DNA from: Paractinoplanes atraurantiacus
GTDB taxonomy: Bacteria; Actinomycetota; Actinomycetes; Mycobacteriales; Micromonosporaceae
Reading direction: 5' to 3'
Length of the DNA stretch: 64,000 bases
Assembly: GCF_900215205.1 (NCBI RefSeq)
Contig: NZ_OBDY01000034.1
Span: 60,953-124,952 of the forward strand
The notes under the pieces were generated by a model, which had not been told where the DNA came from, did not search any database, and was given only the letters and a program-made list of their open reading frames with translations. Every line of letters starts with the position of its first letter. The stretch's first letter is position 1. Of the stretch, positions 41,092 through 49,042 are shown piece after piece. The position numbers were made by a program, and so were the translations under genes.

Positions 41092-41574
41092 ATGAAAATC
41101 ACTGTTCTCGTGGGCAACCCCAAACCTCTTTCCCGTACGAGGGTGACCGCCGAAGCGGTGGCCGGCCTGTTCGGCGGCGACGACCGCCTGGTGGTCGACC
41201 TCGCCGACCACGCCGGCCGCCTCTTCACCTGGCCCGAGCCCGGGATCGACGAGCTCACCGCCCGGGTCGCCGGATCCGACCTGTTGATCGTCGCCTCGCC
41301 GACCTACAAGGCCACCTACACCGGTCTGCTCAAGGCTTTCCTCGACCGGTACGGATCGAACGGCCTGGCCGGCGTGACAGCCGTCCCGGTGATGACCGGC
41401 GCGGCGCCCGACCACGCCCTGGCCGTGGAGGCGTATCTGCGCCCTTTGCTGGTGGAGCTGGGCGCGAGCGTACCCACCCGGGGTCTCTACATGGTGATGT
41501 CCCGGATGGACTCGCTCACCGACATCGTCGAGGAGTGGGGCAAGGCGAACGTGGGGCTGGTGGGCCGTGACTGA
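41092..41574 (+). CDS. NAD(P)H-dependent FMN reductase (SsuE/flavodoxin-like)
   Basis: Protein of 160 residues: MKITVLVGNPKPLSRTRVTA binds the FMN phosphate and SDLLIVASPTYKATYTGLLK is the family hallmark, followed by FLDRYGSNGLAG. It supplies reduced FMN to two-component monooxygenases such as SsuD, MsuD or the LLM enzymes here. A 106-base gap separates it from the kinase gene, with AAGGAG 12 bases before the ATG, so a secondary promoter is possible. The GTG of the next gene overlaps its end by eight bases. Confidence 0.88.
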   Translation: MKITVLVGNPKPLSRTRVTAEAVAGLFGGDDRLVVDLADHAGRLFTWPEPGIDELTARVAGSDLLIVASPTYKATYTGLLKAFLDRYGSNGLAGVTAVPVMTGAAPDHALAVEAYLRPLLVELGASVPTRGLYMVMSRMDSLTDIVEEWGKANVGLVGRD

Positions 41575-42061
41575 CACCGCCATCGCGAGCCGCGAGTTCC
41601 GCCGCGTGCTGGGCGGCTTCGCCTCCGGCATCACCGTGGTCACCGCCGTCGTCGACGGTGCGCCGGTCGGCATGACCTGCCAGTCGTTCTTCAGCCTGTC
41701 GCTGGACCCGCCGCTCATCGCGTTCTCCCCGTCGCGGACCTCGGCGTCCTATCCGCTGATCCGGGGCGCGGGCGCGTTCTGCGTGAACATCCTGGAGGCC
41801 GGGCAGGAGCAGTTGTGCAACCAGTTCGCCCGTACGGGAACCGACAAGTGGCGGGGTGTCGCCTGGCGGCCCGGCAGCACCGGAAGCCCGATCCTTCAGG
41901 GGGTCCTGGCCTCCATCGACTGCACGCTGGAGCAGGAGCACGAGACCGGCGACCACTACCTGACGATCGGCCGGGTGGTGGCGCTGGAGAGCGACCCGGA
42001 CCGGCACCCGCTGCTGTACTTCAACGGCGCCTACGAGCGCCTGCACCGGCCGGCCGCGTGA
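41567..42061 (+). CDS. Flavin reductase (HpaC/RutF-like)
   Basis: Protein of 164 residues of the split-barrel flavin reductase family: FRRVLGGFASGITVVTAVVD, then GMTCQSFFSLSLDPPLIAFS, GAFCVNILEAGQEQLCNQFA and a conserved GDHYLTIGRV with the substrate His. It reduces FMN or FAD with NADH for a partner monooxygenase; RutF fills this role for RutA. With the SsuE-like protein the operon has two flavin reductases for two monooxygenases. GTG start, overlapping the preceding gene by eight bases. Last gene of the operon. Confidence 0.9.
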   Translation: MTDTAIASREFRRVLGGFASGITVVTAVVDGAPVGMTCQSFFSLSLDPPLIAFSPSRTSASYPLIRGAGAFCVNILEAGQEQLCNQFARTGTDKWRGVAWRPGSTGSPILQGVLASIDCTLEQEHETGDHYLTIGRVVALESDPDRHPLLYFNGAYERLHRPAA

Positions 42062-42062
42062 G

Positions 42063-42542
42063 TCAGAAGACGCGGGCCCGGTGGTCCTTGGCCAGGCCGT
42101 GCACCTCGCAGGGGGTGCGCGGCTCCCGCGGGCAGAGAACCCACAGGGCGGTCACGGAGGCCCGGTAGAGCCGGTATTCCGACGGGGCGGTCACGTCGTC
42201 ACGGTCCAGCATCGTGACGTCGTGGCCGTCGCGCCTCGGATAGCGCGCGAGCGCCTCGCCGACGTCGCCGGGGGAGACCTCGGCGGCTTCGGCGTCGGCA
42301 TAGACGGCGCGCCCGTGGTACGGCTCCACTGTGGAGTCGAAGACGGTGAAGCTCACTCCCGGTCGGCCGGTCAGATTGACCGAGTGCCGCGCGCTCGCCT
42401 CGGAGCACCAGAGGACCTCGCGCTCGCTGACGGGCGCGAAATAGACGGGCGAGGCCCACGGCCGCCCGTCGGTGTCGACGGTGCTCAGCGTCAGATACAG
42501 GTTCGACTCGAGGAGTTCCCGCGCGTGCTCCGCCAGCGACAT
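42063..42542 (-). CDS. Pyridoxamine 5'-phosphate oxidase family FMN/F420-binding protein
   Basis: Protein of 159 residues with the split-barrel fold: LLESNLYLTLSTVDTDGRPW, ASPVYFAPVSEREVLWCSEA and ARHSVNLTGRPGVSFTVFDS. Such proteins bind FMN, F420 or haem; the exact cofactor and substrate cannot be told. The long frame upstream is antisense to the next gene, and the ATG at 42542 begins the fold. Its stop is one base from the end of the flavin reductase (convergent), and its start is only 22 bases from the divergent ATG of the ACAD-like gene. Confidence 0.78.
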   Translation of the reverse strand: MSLAEHARELLESNLYLTLSTVDTDGRPWASPVYFAPVSEREVLWCSEASARHSVNLTGRPGVSFTVFDSTVEPYHGRAVYADAEAAEVSPGDVGEALARYPRRDGHDVTMLDRDDVTAPSEYRLYRASVTALWVLCPREPRTPCEVHGLAKDHRARVF

Positions 42543-42564
42543 CGTCTGAGGATACGGTTCAACG

Positions 42565-43491
42565 ATGCTGCTGGCGCGGGTGGAGGAGTACGCGGAGCGG
42601 GTCCTGCGGCCCGCGGCCCTGAAAACAGACCGTGACGGCGTACCGGAAAAGACCGTGCGTGACCTTCGCGCCCTCGGCCTTCTCGAGCCCCTGGGCGGGG
42701 ACGACGAGCGGAGGGTGCACGAGATCCTGGCCGGAGCCTGCCTCAACACCTGGCTGGTGTGGGCGCAGCACGCACGCGTGGTGAAGCTGGTGCCTCGCAG
42801 CGACATTCTGCTCGGCGTGGCCGTCAGCGACGTGCGGCGCCTTCCCTGCGGTCATGTCACGGCCGAACGCGACGGCGACGGGTGGGTCTTCGACGGCACG
42901 GTGAGCTGGGTCAGCGGGTGGGGCCTCAACGAGGCGCTGGTGGTGGCCGGGGTGACCGGCGACCGCACCGTGGTGACCGGACTCGTGCCCGTCGGGCCGG
43001 GGCTGACCGGCACGCCTTTGGCGCTGGCCGCCGCCGGCGGCAGCCGGACCGCGCGGGTGCGGCTCGACCGCGTACGAGCCGAATCGGTCCTTGACGTGAC
43101 GCCGCTGGACGAGTGGCTGCGGGCCGACGCGGCCGGAACGGCCGACGCCAAGCCGCACCACTTCGGACTGGCCCGGACCGTGCTGCGGGAGCTGGCCGCC
43201 GAGCCGGCGGCGCGGCAGGTCGCCGAGACGTGGGCGCCCAGGGTCGAGCGATTGCGCCAGAGAGCTTACGCCGGTGGCGAGGTCGCCGAACGGCTGCGGG
43301 TGCGGGTGGAGATCGGCGAGGTGCTGTCGACACTGACCCGGGCTCTCGTGGTCGTGCGGGCCGGGCGAGGGCTGGCGCTGGACGACACGGCGCAGCTGCA
43401 CGCGCGGTCGGCCCTCTTTCTGCTCGTTCAGGCGCAGACGACGGCCGTGCGGGAGGCTCAGCTCGGGAGTACGCAGACGGCGGGTGAATAG
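42565..43491 (+). CDS. Acyl-CoA dehydrogenase-fold protein, shortened
   Basis: Protein of 308 residues. The middle (VTAERDGDGWVFDGTVSWVS, then GWGLNEALVVAGVTGDRTVV) is the beta domain of acyl-CoA dehydrogenase-like flavoproteins. The flanking helices are shorter than the 380-400 residues typical of the family. The conserved catalytic Glu was not identified. Some members are FMNH2-dependent monooxygenases (DszC type), which would suit the neighbouring flavin operon, but the evidence is thin. ATG at 42565. The promoter region shared with the divergent gene is only 22 bases. Confidence 0.65.
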   Translation: MLLARVEEYAERVLRPAALKTDRDGVPEKTVRDLRALGLLEPLGGDDERRVHEILAGACLNTWLVWAQHARVVKLVPRSDILLGVAVSDVRRLPCGHVTAERDGDGWVFDGTVSWVSGWGLNEALVVAGVTGDRTVVTGLVPVGPGLTGTPLALAAAGGSRTARVRLDRVRAESVLDVTPLDEWLRADAAGTADAKPHHFGLARTVLRELAAEPAARQVAETWAPRVERLRQRAYAGGEVAERLRVRVEIGEVLSTLTRALVVVRAGRGLALDDTAQLHARSALFLLVQAQTTAVREAQLGSTQTAGE

Positions 43492-43555
43492 TTGCTCGCT
43501 TTGAACAATCCCTCACGGTCTCGCCATTTTTGACCGTGTACGGCACCATGCTCGG

Positions 43556-44446
43556 GTGCAACGAATCCAACTAGTCTCGTTGATCGTCGCAGCGGTGGTG
43601 GCAGTCGGAGGCGGCGCGCTGATCGTTCAGGGCCTCCAGGGCAGCGACGACTCCGGAGGGTCGTCGACCTCAGGCGGACCGTCACCGACCCGTACCACAG
43701 TCGATCCGGCGATCGCCCTGCGCGCTCAGCGCCGCCAGCAGCTCACCGCGGCGCTCACCAAGCTCGCACCGACCGTGCCCGAGTTCTCCGTCGCGGTCCT
43801 CGACCGCAAGACGGGGGAGCGGTTCGAGTTCAAGGGCACCGAGAAATTCGACACCGCCAGCGTCGTCAAGGCGTCCATCCTCGCCTGCACCCTGTTGCAG
43901 GCCCAGGACGACGACCGCAAGCTCACGACCGGCCAGCGGCAGCTGACCGCCCGGTCGATCCGCAACAGCGACAACGACGCCACCACCGAGCTCTTCGGCG
44001 ACCTGGGCAAGGTTCAGGGCCTGACCGCCTGCAACAAGCGCCTGGGCCTGACCCAGACGGCCGTGAACAGCGCCTGGGGCCTCACCCGCACGACCGCCGA
44101 CGACCAGGTGCGCCTGCTGGCCGAGTTCGTCAACCCGAAGAGCCCGCTGTCGGTTCCGTCCCGGCAGTACGCCTTCTCGCTGATGACCAGCGTCCAGGAC
44201 GACCAGGACTGGGGTGTGCCGGCCGCGGCCAAGGCGGGCGAGACCGCCACCGTCAAGAACGGCTGGGACACGCGCGACGCCGACAACGGCCTGTGGGCGG
44301 TCAACTCGATCGGACGCATCACCTCCGCCGACCGCAAGACCGACGTCTCGGTCGCCGTGCTCTCCCACAACAATCAGACGTACGAGGATGGCATCGCGCT
44401 CGTGGAGAAGGTCGCCAAGCTGACCCGGCAGTACCTGAAGTATTAA
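43556..44446 (+). CDS. Serine hydrolase, class A beta-lactamase-like, membrane anchored
   Basis: Protein of 296 residues. One N-terminal helix (about 5-26) and a Gly/Ser/Pro/Thr linker precede the beta-lactamase domain. Its landmarks are the SxxK motif SVVK (Ser102, Lys105), the SDN loop SDN (138-140) and a C-terminal KNG in place of KTG (TVKNGWDTRD). The class A Glu166 region is not obvious. It may be a penicillin-interacting or carboxypeptidase-like protein rather than a resistance enzyme. Start GTG at 43556. Its stop and the stop of the convergent lipoprotein gene share bases (TTAA). Confidence 0.8.
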   Translation: MQRIQLVSLIVAAVVAVGGGALIVQGLQGSDDSGGSSTSGGPSPTRTTVDPAIALRAQRRQQLTAALTKLAPTVPEFSVAVLDRKTGERFEFKGTEKFDTASVVKASILACTLLQAQDDDRKLTTGQRQLTARSIRNSDNDATTELFGDLGKVQGLTACNKRLGLTQTAVNSAWGLTRTTADDQVRLLAEFVNPKSPLSVPSRQYAFSLMTSVQDDQDWGVPAAAKAGETATVKNGWDTRDADNGLWAVNSIGRITSADRKTDVSVAVLSHNNQTYEDGIALVEKVAKLTRQYLKY

Positions 44447-45429
44447 GACCGGAAGCCGGCGAACAGCGAAGTGAACGCGTAGTCGCTCTGCGCGATGCCG
44501 CTGCACGAGCTGCTGACCGTGCCGTCGGCGCAGCCGTCGTTGTCGCGGTCGACCGACCAGAAGCGGACGAAGCCCAGCTTCTTCTCCTCGGCGTAGTCGA
44601 GCAGGGTCCGCGCGTTCGCGACCGTCGTGGTGGCGCCGCTGTCGTTCACCCCGATCATCGGGGTGACGCCGAGCATCTCGTACAGGTCGGCGTCGCTGAC
44701 GCCGGGCCAGATCGCCGCCACGTCGTCGCGGACCGCCTCGGCCGCCTTCGTCATGGCCGTGCCCCAGTCGCCGGACCCCTCGAAGTTCATCGTCATCACG
44801 TTGACCGTGACGTCCAGCCCGGCGCTCTTCACGCTCCTCAGCAGCTCGGTGGCGTCGTCGGTGAGCCCGCCGCCGTCCTCGGCGACCGGCACGGTGACGG
44901 AGACGACGGTGTCGCGCGCGGCCTGCACCGCCTCCAGCGCCGTGGCCACCGTGCCGGCGCTGAACTTCTGGCCGTCGCCGATCAGGATGTCGACGTCGAG
45001 CCGGTTGCTGCCGGCGGCGTCCAGGGCTTTCTCGTACGCGGTGGCGAGCTCCGTCGCGGTGCACACGGCCTCGAGGTAGGTCCCGTCCGCCCCGCCCGTG
45101 GCCACGGTGATCTGCCCGCCCAGCTCGCCGATCGCGTCGAGGTCGGCCTTGACCTCTTCGTCGTCCAGCGCGGTCGACCCGCCCCAGGTGGCCGTGCACT
45201 CCCCGGCGCTGTTCGCCACCGCGAAGGCCACCGTGTAGTCGGCCTGCCCGGTCGCCTCGGCGATCGCGGTGACGTCGGCCGTCCCGCTCTCGATGTCCAG
45301 ATACGGCGACACCCGGTGGTTGCCGGTCACCGACACGCTGGGTGTGGGCGAGGTGGCTTCGCCGTTGCTGTCCGCGCACCCGGCCGCGAGCAGCAGGCCG
45401 CAGACGATGGCGAGAAAGCGCACCACCAC
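44443..45429 (-). CDS. GH18 chitinase-like lipoprotein, catalytic Glu replaced
   Basis: Protein of 328 residues. The signal peptide ends in a lipobox (LLLAAGC), so the mature protein is tethered to the membrane. The body resembles small actinobacterial GH18 chitinases: SPYLDIESGTADVTAIAEAT, VAFAVANSAGECTATWGGST, ITVATGGADGTYLEAVC and VTVNVMTMNFEGSGDWGTAM. The catalytic DxxDxDxE segment is represented by NRLDVDILIG, in which Leu stands where the acid/base Glu should be. It may bind rather than cut chitin. Three consecutive GTG codons at 45421-45429 can serve as start. No carbohydrate-binding module is seen. Confidence 0.7.
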   Translation of the reverse strand: MVVRFLAIVCGLLLAAGCADSNGEATSPTPSVSVTGNHRVSPYLDIESGTADVTAIAEATGQADYTVAFAVANSAGECTATWGGSTALDDEEVKADLDAIGELGGQITVATGGADGTYLEAVCTATELATAYEKALDAAGSNRLDVDILIGDGQKFSAGTVATALEAVQAARDTVVSVTVPVAEDGGGLTDDATELLRSVKSAGLDVTVNVMTMNFEGSGDWGTAMTKAAEAVRDDVAAIWPGVSDADLYEMLGVTPMIGVNDSGATTTVANARTLLDYAEEKKLGFVRFWSVDRDNDGCADGTVSSSCSGIAQSDYAFTSLFAGFRS

Positions 45430-45543
45430 ACTGTTTCATCCAGGCCGTCGACGGGATCCGCGAATCGACGTACTCCGGTATGACGGCGAAGGTCACCCTT
45501 CGGTATCACGACTCGGCGGGTTCGTGTCCCTAGCGTCCGTGCC

Positions 45544-46095
45544 ATGACGTTTCGACGGTTTCTCAGCGGCGGACGGACACTCCTCATCGGGGCCGACCCG
45601 CCACGGTTCGGCACCCCGGTGCTGCTGTGGGTGCTGGCCGCGCTCGGCGCGGCCTGTCTCGCACACGGCGGCGCGACCTACCTCGACCTCAAGTCGGGGC
45701 TTCCGCTCCCTCTCTGCGTGGCCGGTGGGATCGCGCTGGCGGCGCCGCTTCCGCTGGTCGTCACCCGGCCGCTGCTGGCCTGGCGGTGCGCCTTTCTCAC
45801 GGCCGTGGTCACCGGGCTCTTCGTTCAGGCCCACGGCCGTACGCCCTTCTCGTGGCACCCGGCGATCCTGGCGTTGCAGGTGCTCGTCCTGGTGGTGATC
45901 GCGGTCCGGCGGCCGGTGGCCGTGTCGGCGTGGGCCTTCGCGAGCATGGCGCTGCTCGTCACGCTCTCGTTCTATCCGGCTGACCGCCTGCCTCTGATGG
46001 CGCTCGTGGCCGTACCGGTGGGAGCCGGGGTTCTGATCCGGAGAAAGAACGCGGCCCGGGAGAACCTCCCGGGCCGCGTCACTGCTGATGGTTAG
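45544..46095 (+). pseudogene. Membrane domain of a NarL-type histidine kinase, kinase part missing
   Basis: Encodes 183 residues: MTFRRFLSGGRTLLIGADPP, then four to five helices (about 25-43, 53-70, 76-93, 99-118, 124-165), ending in IRRKNAARENLPGRVTADG. The layout matches the N-terminal membrane sensor of actinobacterial HisKA_3 kinases, which should continue with a coiled linker and an RIARELHD box. Instead the frame ends inside a terminator hairpin and abuts the protease gene. It could be expressed as a small membrane protein, but is best read as the stump of a kinase gene cut by a rearrangement. Confidence 0.55.
46049..46079. terminator. Hairpin shared by the kinase stump and the protease gene
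   Basis: Perfect 13-base arms (46049-46061, 46067-46079; core GCGGCCCGGGA) around a 5-base loop. It lies 12 bases after the stop of the minus-strand protease and overlaps the end of the plus-strand membrane protein frame. A rho-independent type terminator without T-tract. Confidence 0.8.
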
Positions 46096-48884
46096 CGTTT
46101 GGTGACGGTGGCCTCGCCGGACCAGGTGGCCGTGTTGCCGGCCTTGTCGGTGGCGGTCGCCGTCAGGGTGTAGCTGCCGTTGAGGGTGGTGGCGTTCCAG
46201 AGCAGGGTCCACGGGGCCTTGGTCGCCATCACCGTGTTGAGGACCTTGCCGTTCTGGCTGACGACCAGCTTGACCTGCTTGAGCCCGGCGTTGTCGGTGA
46301 CCGTGGGCGTCAGCTTGGCCAGGCCGATCACCGTGGCCGGCAGGGCGATGTCGATGACCGGCGCCTCGTTGTCGACCGTGAACGTGCGGCTCAGCGTGCT
46401 GACGTTGCCCAGCTTGTCGGTCGCCCGCACGGTCAGCACCTGGGTGTCGGGCAGCGTGGTGGTGTCGACCTCGATGGCGTACGGGCCGGTGGTGTCCTCG
46501 CCGATGACCTGGTCGCCGGCGAGCAGCTCGACCGACGCCACCCCGGAGGGGTCGGTGGCGGTCATGTTCGCCGTCACCGTGCCGCGCAGCGGGGACGACG
46601 CGATCGGGGTCGGCCAGGCGATCCGCGGCCCCACCAGGTCGGTCACGACCTTGCGGGTGGTGGTCGCCGAGTTGCCCATGGCGTCGGTGGTGCGCACGCC
46701 GACGGCGTACGTCGTGGAGAGCGCCGGCGTCCACTCGATCGACCACGGCGCCGACTCGATCGTCTGGATCACCTTGCCGTTGAGGAGCAGCTCCATCTTC
46801 GCGGTGTCGTCCGACGGGTTGCTCAGCTCGATCGTGATGGGGCCGCCGGTCGCGGCGGGCACGTCGGCGGCGGCCGACGGGGCCGCGTTGTCGACCTCGA
46901 TCGTCGTCGAGACGGTCGTGGTGTTGCCGGTGGTGTCGAACGCCGTCACGTGGAGGTGGTAGACCCCGGCGAGCTTGCCGGTGGCCCAGGCCAGCGCCCA
47001 CGGGGCCTTGTTGGTGACCAGGGTGGCCAGCACCTTGCCGTTGTCGTCGGTGACGACACCCTTGACCTGCTTGACCGCGACGTCGTCGCCGACGGTCGGG
47101 GTGATCACCGCGGCGCCCTTGAGGATGCCCGGCACCGAGACCTCGACGGTCGGCGCGGAGTTGTCCAGGGTGAGGGCGCGGGCGATGGCGCTCTCGTTGC
47201 CCAGCGCGTCGGTGGCGCGCAGTGTCACGGTCTCGCCGCTGGTCAGAGCGGTGGTGTCGACGTCGATACGGTACGGGGCGGTGTCGTCGCTGCCGATGAC
47301 CTGGCCGCCGGCCAGCACGTCGACCGAGGTGACGCCGCTGGGGTCGGCCGCGGTCGCGGTCACCGCGACGGTGCCGCGCAGGCTGCCCTTGGCGGCCGGG
47401 GTGACCCATTTGAGGGCCGGGCCCATGTTGTCGACGGTGACGGTGACGCTGGGGGCGGTGGTCGCGTTGCCGGAGGTGTCGGTGACCCGGACCTTCACGG
47501 CCTTCTTGCCGGTGAGGCCGGTGGTGTCCCAGTCGATGCTCCACGGCGCCGACGTCGCGGTGGCGACGAGCTTGTCGGCGACGAACAGCTCCATGCGGGC
47601 CGTGTCGTCCGACGGGTCGGTGAGGGCGACCGGGACGGCGCCACCGGCGGTCGTGGCCACGCTGAAGGCGGCCGACGGGGGAGTGCTGTCCTTGACGGCC
47701 GGGGTGGGCACGACGCCGCCGGTGATGGCCTTCAGCGCGTTCTCGGCGTTGACGCGGCCGTGGGCCACCCAGGAGCCGACCGAGTCGGTGGTGCCCTCGA
47801 CGGCGGCCCGGATCTGCTCGGCCGTGGCCGACGGCTTGGCCGCGCGGGCGAGCGCGGCCACGCCGGCCACGACCGGTCCGGCCGAGCTGGTGCCGGCGTA
47901 CCAGTAGTACTTGTTGTCGGTGCCCTGCGCGTAGTTCTGGCCCGGCGCGGCCACGTCGACCCACGGGTTGTCCGCGCCGTTGTAGTTCGACCAGCTGTAG
48001 CGCAGGTCGCTGGTGTCCGAGCCGGCCACGGCGATCGCGGCCGGCACCGCGGCCGGGTAGAACGGGCTGGTCACGCCGTCGTTGCCCGCCGAGGCGATGA
48101 CGACGACGTCCTTCGAGGCGGCGTACGCGACGGCGTCGCGCACCACCTGGGTGTCGGTGGCGGTGCCGAGCGAGAGGTTGATGACGTCGGCGTTGTGGTC
48201 GACGGCGTAGACGATGCCCTTGGCGATGACGTCGGTCGTGCCCCGGCCGTCGGCGCCCATCGCCTTGACCGGCAGGATCTTGCAGTCCCAGCAGACGCCG
48301 GCGATGCCGGTGGCGTTGTCGCCCTTGGCCGCGATGACCGAGGCGGCCTTCGTGCCGTGCCCGTTGTCGTCGACCGGGCTGGAGTCGTTGTTGACGAAGT
48401 CGTAGCCGGGCAGCAGCCGCCCGGACAGCTCGCTGATCGCGCTGACGCCGGTGTCGACGACCGCGACCACGACGTCGTCGCCGGTCGTGTAGGCCCAGGC
48501 GCCGGACGCCTTGATCTTGGCGAGGCCCCACTGGGACGCGTAGCTGGGGTCGTTCGGGGCGGCGGTCGAGACGACCGAGGCGACGGCCTTCGGCTCGACG
48601 TAGGTGACGTTCGGGTCGTCGCGCAGCGCCGCGATCGCGTCGGCGCGGTCACCGGCCGGGACCGTCACGGTCAGGCTGTCCAGGGCGGGCGTGGTGGAGC
48701 TGCTCAGGACCTCGACGCCGGGGTCGGCGTCGAGAGCCTTCACGGTTGTGGCGGCCGCGCTGTCGCTGCGCAGTCCGACTACCAGCGAGGACGGGCTCGG
48801 GCCGGCGGGCGCGGCGAGAGCCGGCGCGGCGGTGACGGCGGTCAGCGAGGCGGTCGCGAGGGCCGCGGCGGCTGCAGTCTTCAT
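46092..48884 (-). CDS. Secreted subtilisin-like serine protease with Ig-like repeats (copy B)
   Basis: Protein of 930 residues. Signal peptide at 1-25, an I9-like propeptide to about 105 (PSSLVVGLRSDSA, VTVPAGDRADAIAALRDDP, VTYVEPK), then the S8 domain to about 375. Its triad is Asp144 (VVVAVVDTGV), His176 (DDNGHGT) and Ser333 (GTSSAGP), with oxyanion Asn268 (SAGNDG). Cys198 and Cys201 (GVCWDCK) may form a disulfide. The remaining 550 residues are six Ig-like repeats of about 90 residues (DPSDDTARMEL, APWSIDWDTTGL, VRVTDTSGNATT). It is the downstream partner of a tandem pair; a hairpin separates them. An extracellular protease, perhaps wall or matrix attached. Confidence 0.88.
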   Translation of the reverse strand: MKTAAAAALATASLTAVTAAPALAAPAGPSPSSLVVGLRSDSAAATTVKALDADPGVEVLSSSTTPALDSLTVTVPAGDRADAIAALRDDPNVTYVEPKAVASVVSTAAPNDPSYASQWGLAKIKASGAWAYTTGDDVVVAVVDTGVSAISELSGRLLPGYDFVNNDSSPVDDNGHGTKAASVIAAKGDNATGIAGVCWDCKILPVKAMGADGRGTTDVIAKGIVYAVDHNADVINLSLGTATDTQVVRDAVAYAASKDVVVIASAGNDGVTSPFYPAAVPAAIAVAGSDTSDLRYSWSNYNGADNPWVDVAAPGQNYAQGTDNKYYWYAGTSSAGPVVAGVAALARAAKPSATAEQIRAAVEGTTDSVGSWVAHGRVNAENALKAITGGVVPTPAVKDSTPPSAAFSVATTAGGAVPVALTDPSDDTARMELFVADKLVATATSAPWSIDWDTTGLTGKKAVKVRVTDTSGNATTAPSVTVTVDNMGPALKWVTPAAKGSLRGTVAVTATAADPSGVTSVDVLAGGQVIGSDDTAPYRIDVDTTALTSGETVTLRATDALGNESAIARALTLDNSAPTVEVSVPGILKGAAVITPTVGDDVAVKQVKGVVTDDNGKVLATLVTNKAPWALAWATGKLAGVYHLHVTAFDTTGNTTTVSTTIEVDNAAPSAAADVPAATGGPITIELSNPSDDTAKMELLLNGKVIQTIESAPWSIEWTPALSTTYAVGVRTTDAMGNSATTTRKVVTDLVGPRIAWPTPIASSPLRGTVTANMTATDPSGVASVELLAGDQVIGEDTTGPYAIEVDTTTLPDTQVLTVRATDKLGNVSTLSRTFTVDNEAPVIDIALPATVIGLAKLTPTVTDNAGLKQVKLVVSQNGKVLNTVMATKAPWTLLWNATTLNGSYTLTATATDKAGNTATWSGEATVTKR

Positions 48885-48990
48885 TCGGTGGGCCACGGAG
48901 TTGTCGATCGGCGGGCGGCGGCCGTACGCGTGCACAAATCGGCCGGACCGCGCCGCGGAACGGATGGCGGCGCATCGGCCGAACGAACGA

Positions 48991-49024
48991 GCGCCGCCCG
49001 GGATGAGAGCATCCCGGGCGGCGC
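48991..49024. terminator. Hairpin after protease copy A
   Basis: Perfect 14-base arms (48991-49004 and 49011-49024) around a 6-base loop, 18 bases downstream of the stop of the minus-strand protease copy A. It separates the two tandem protease genes, which therefore have their own promoters. Confidence 0.82.
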
Positions 49025-49042
49025 TGTGGTGCGGTGCGGGTG

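Noticed and set aside
41092..41574. Assigning the operon to sulfonate use because of the SsuE-like reductase and Ssu/Tau-like importer
   Set aside because: SsuD-type monooxygenase is absent and the importer class is shared by many substrates. RutA/RutB-like genes and a riboflavin kinase fit a pyrimidinedione or flavin better, though the alternative is stated.
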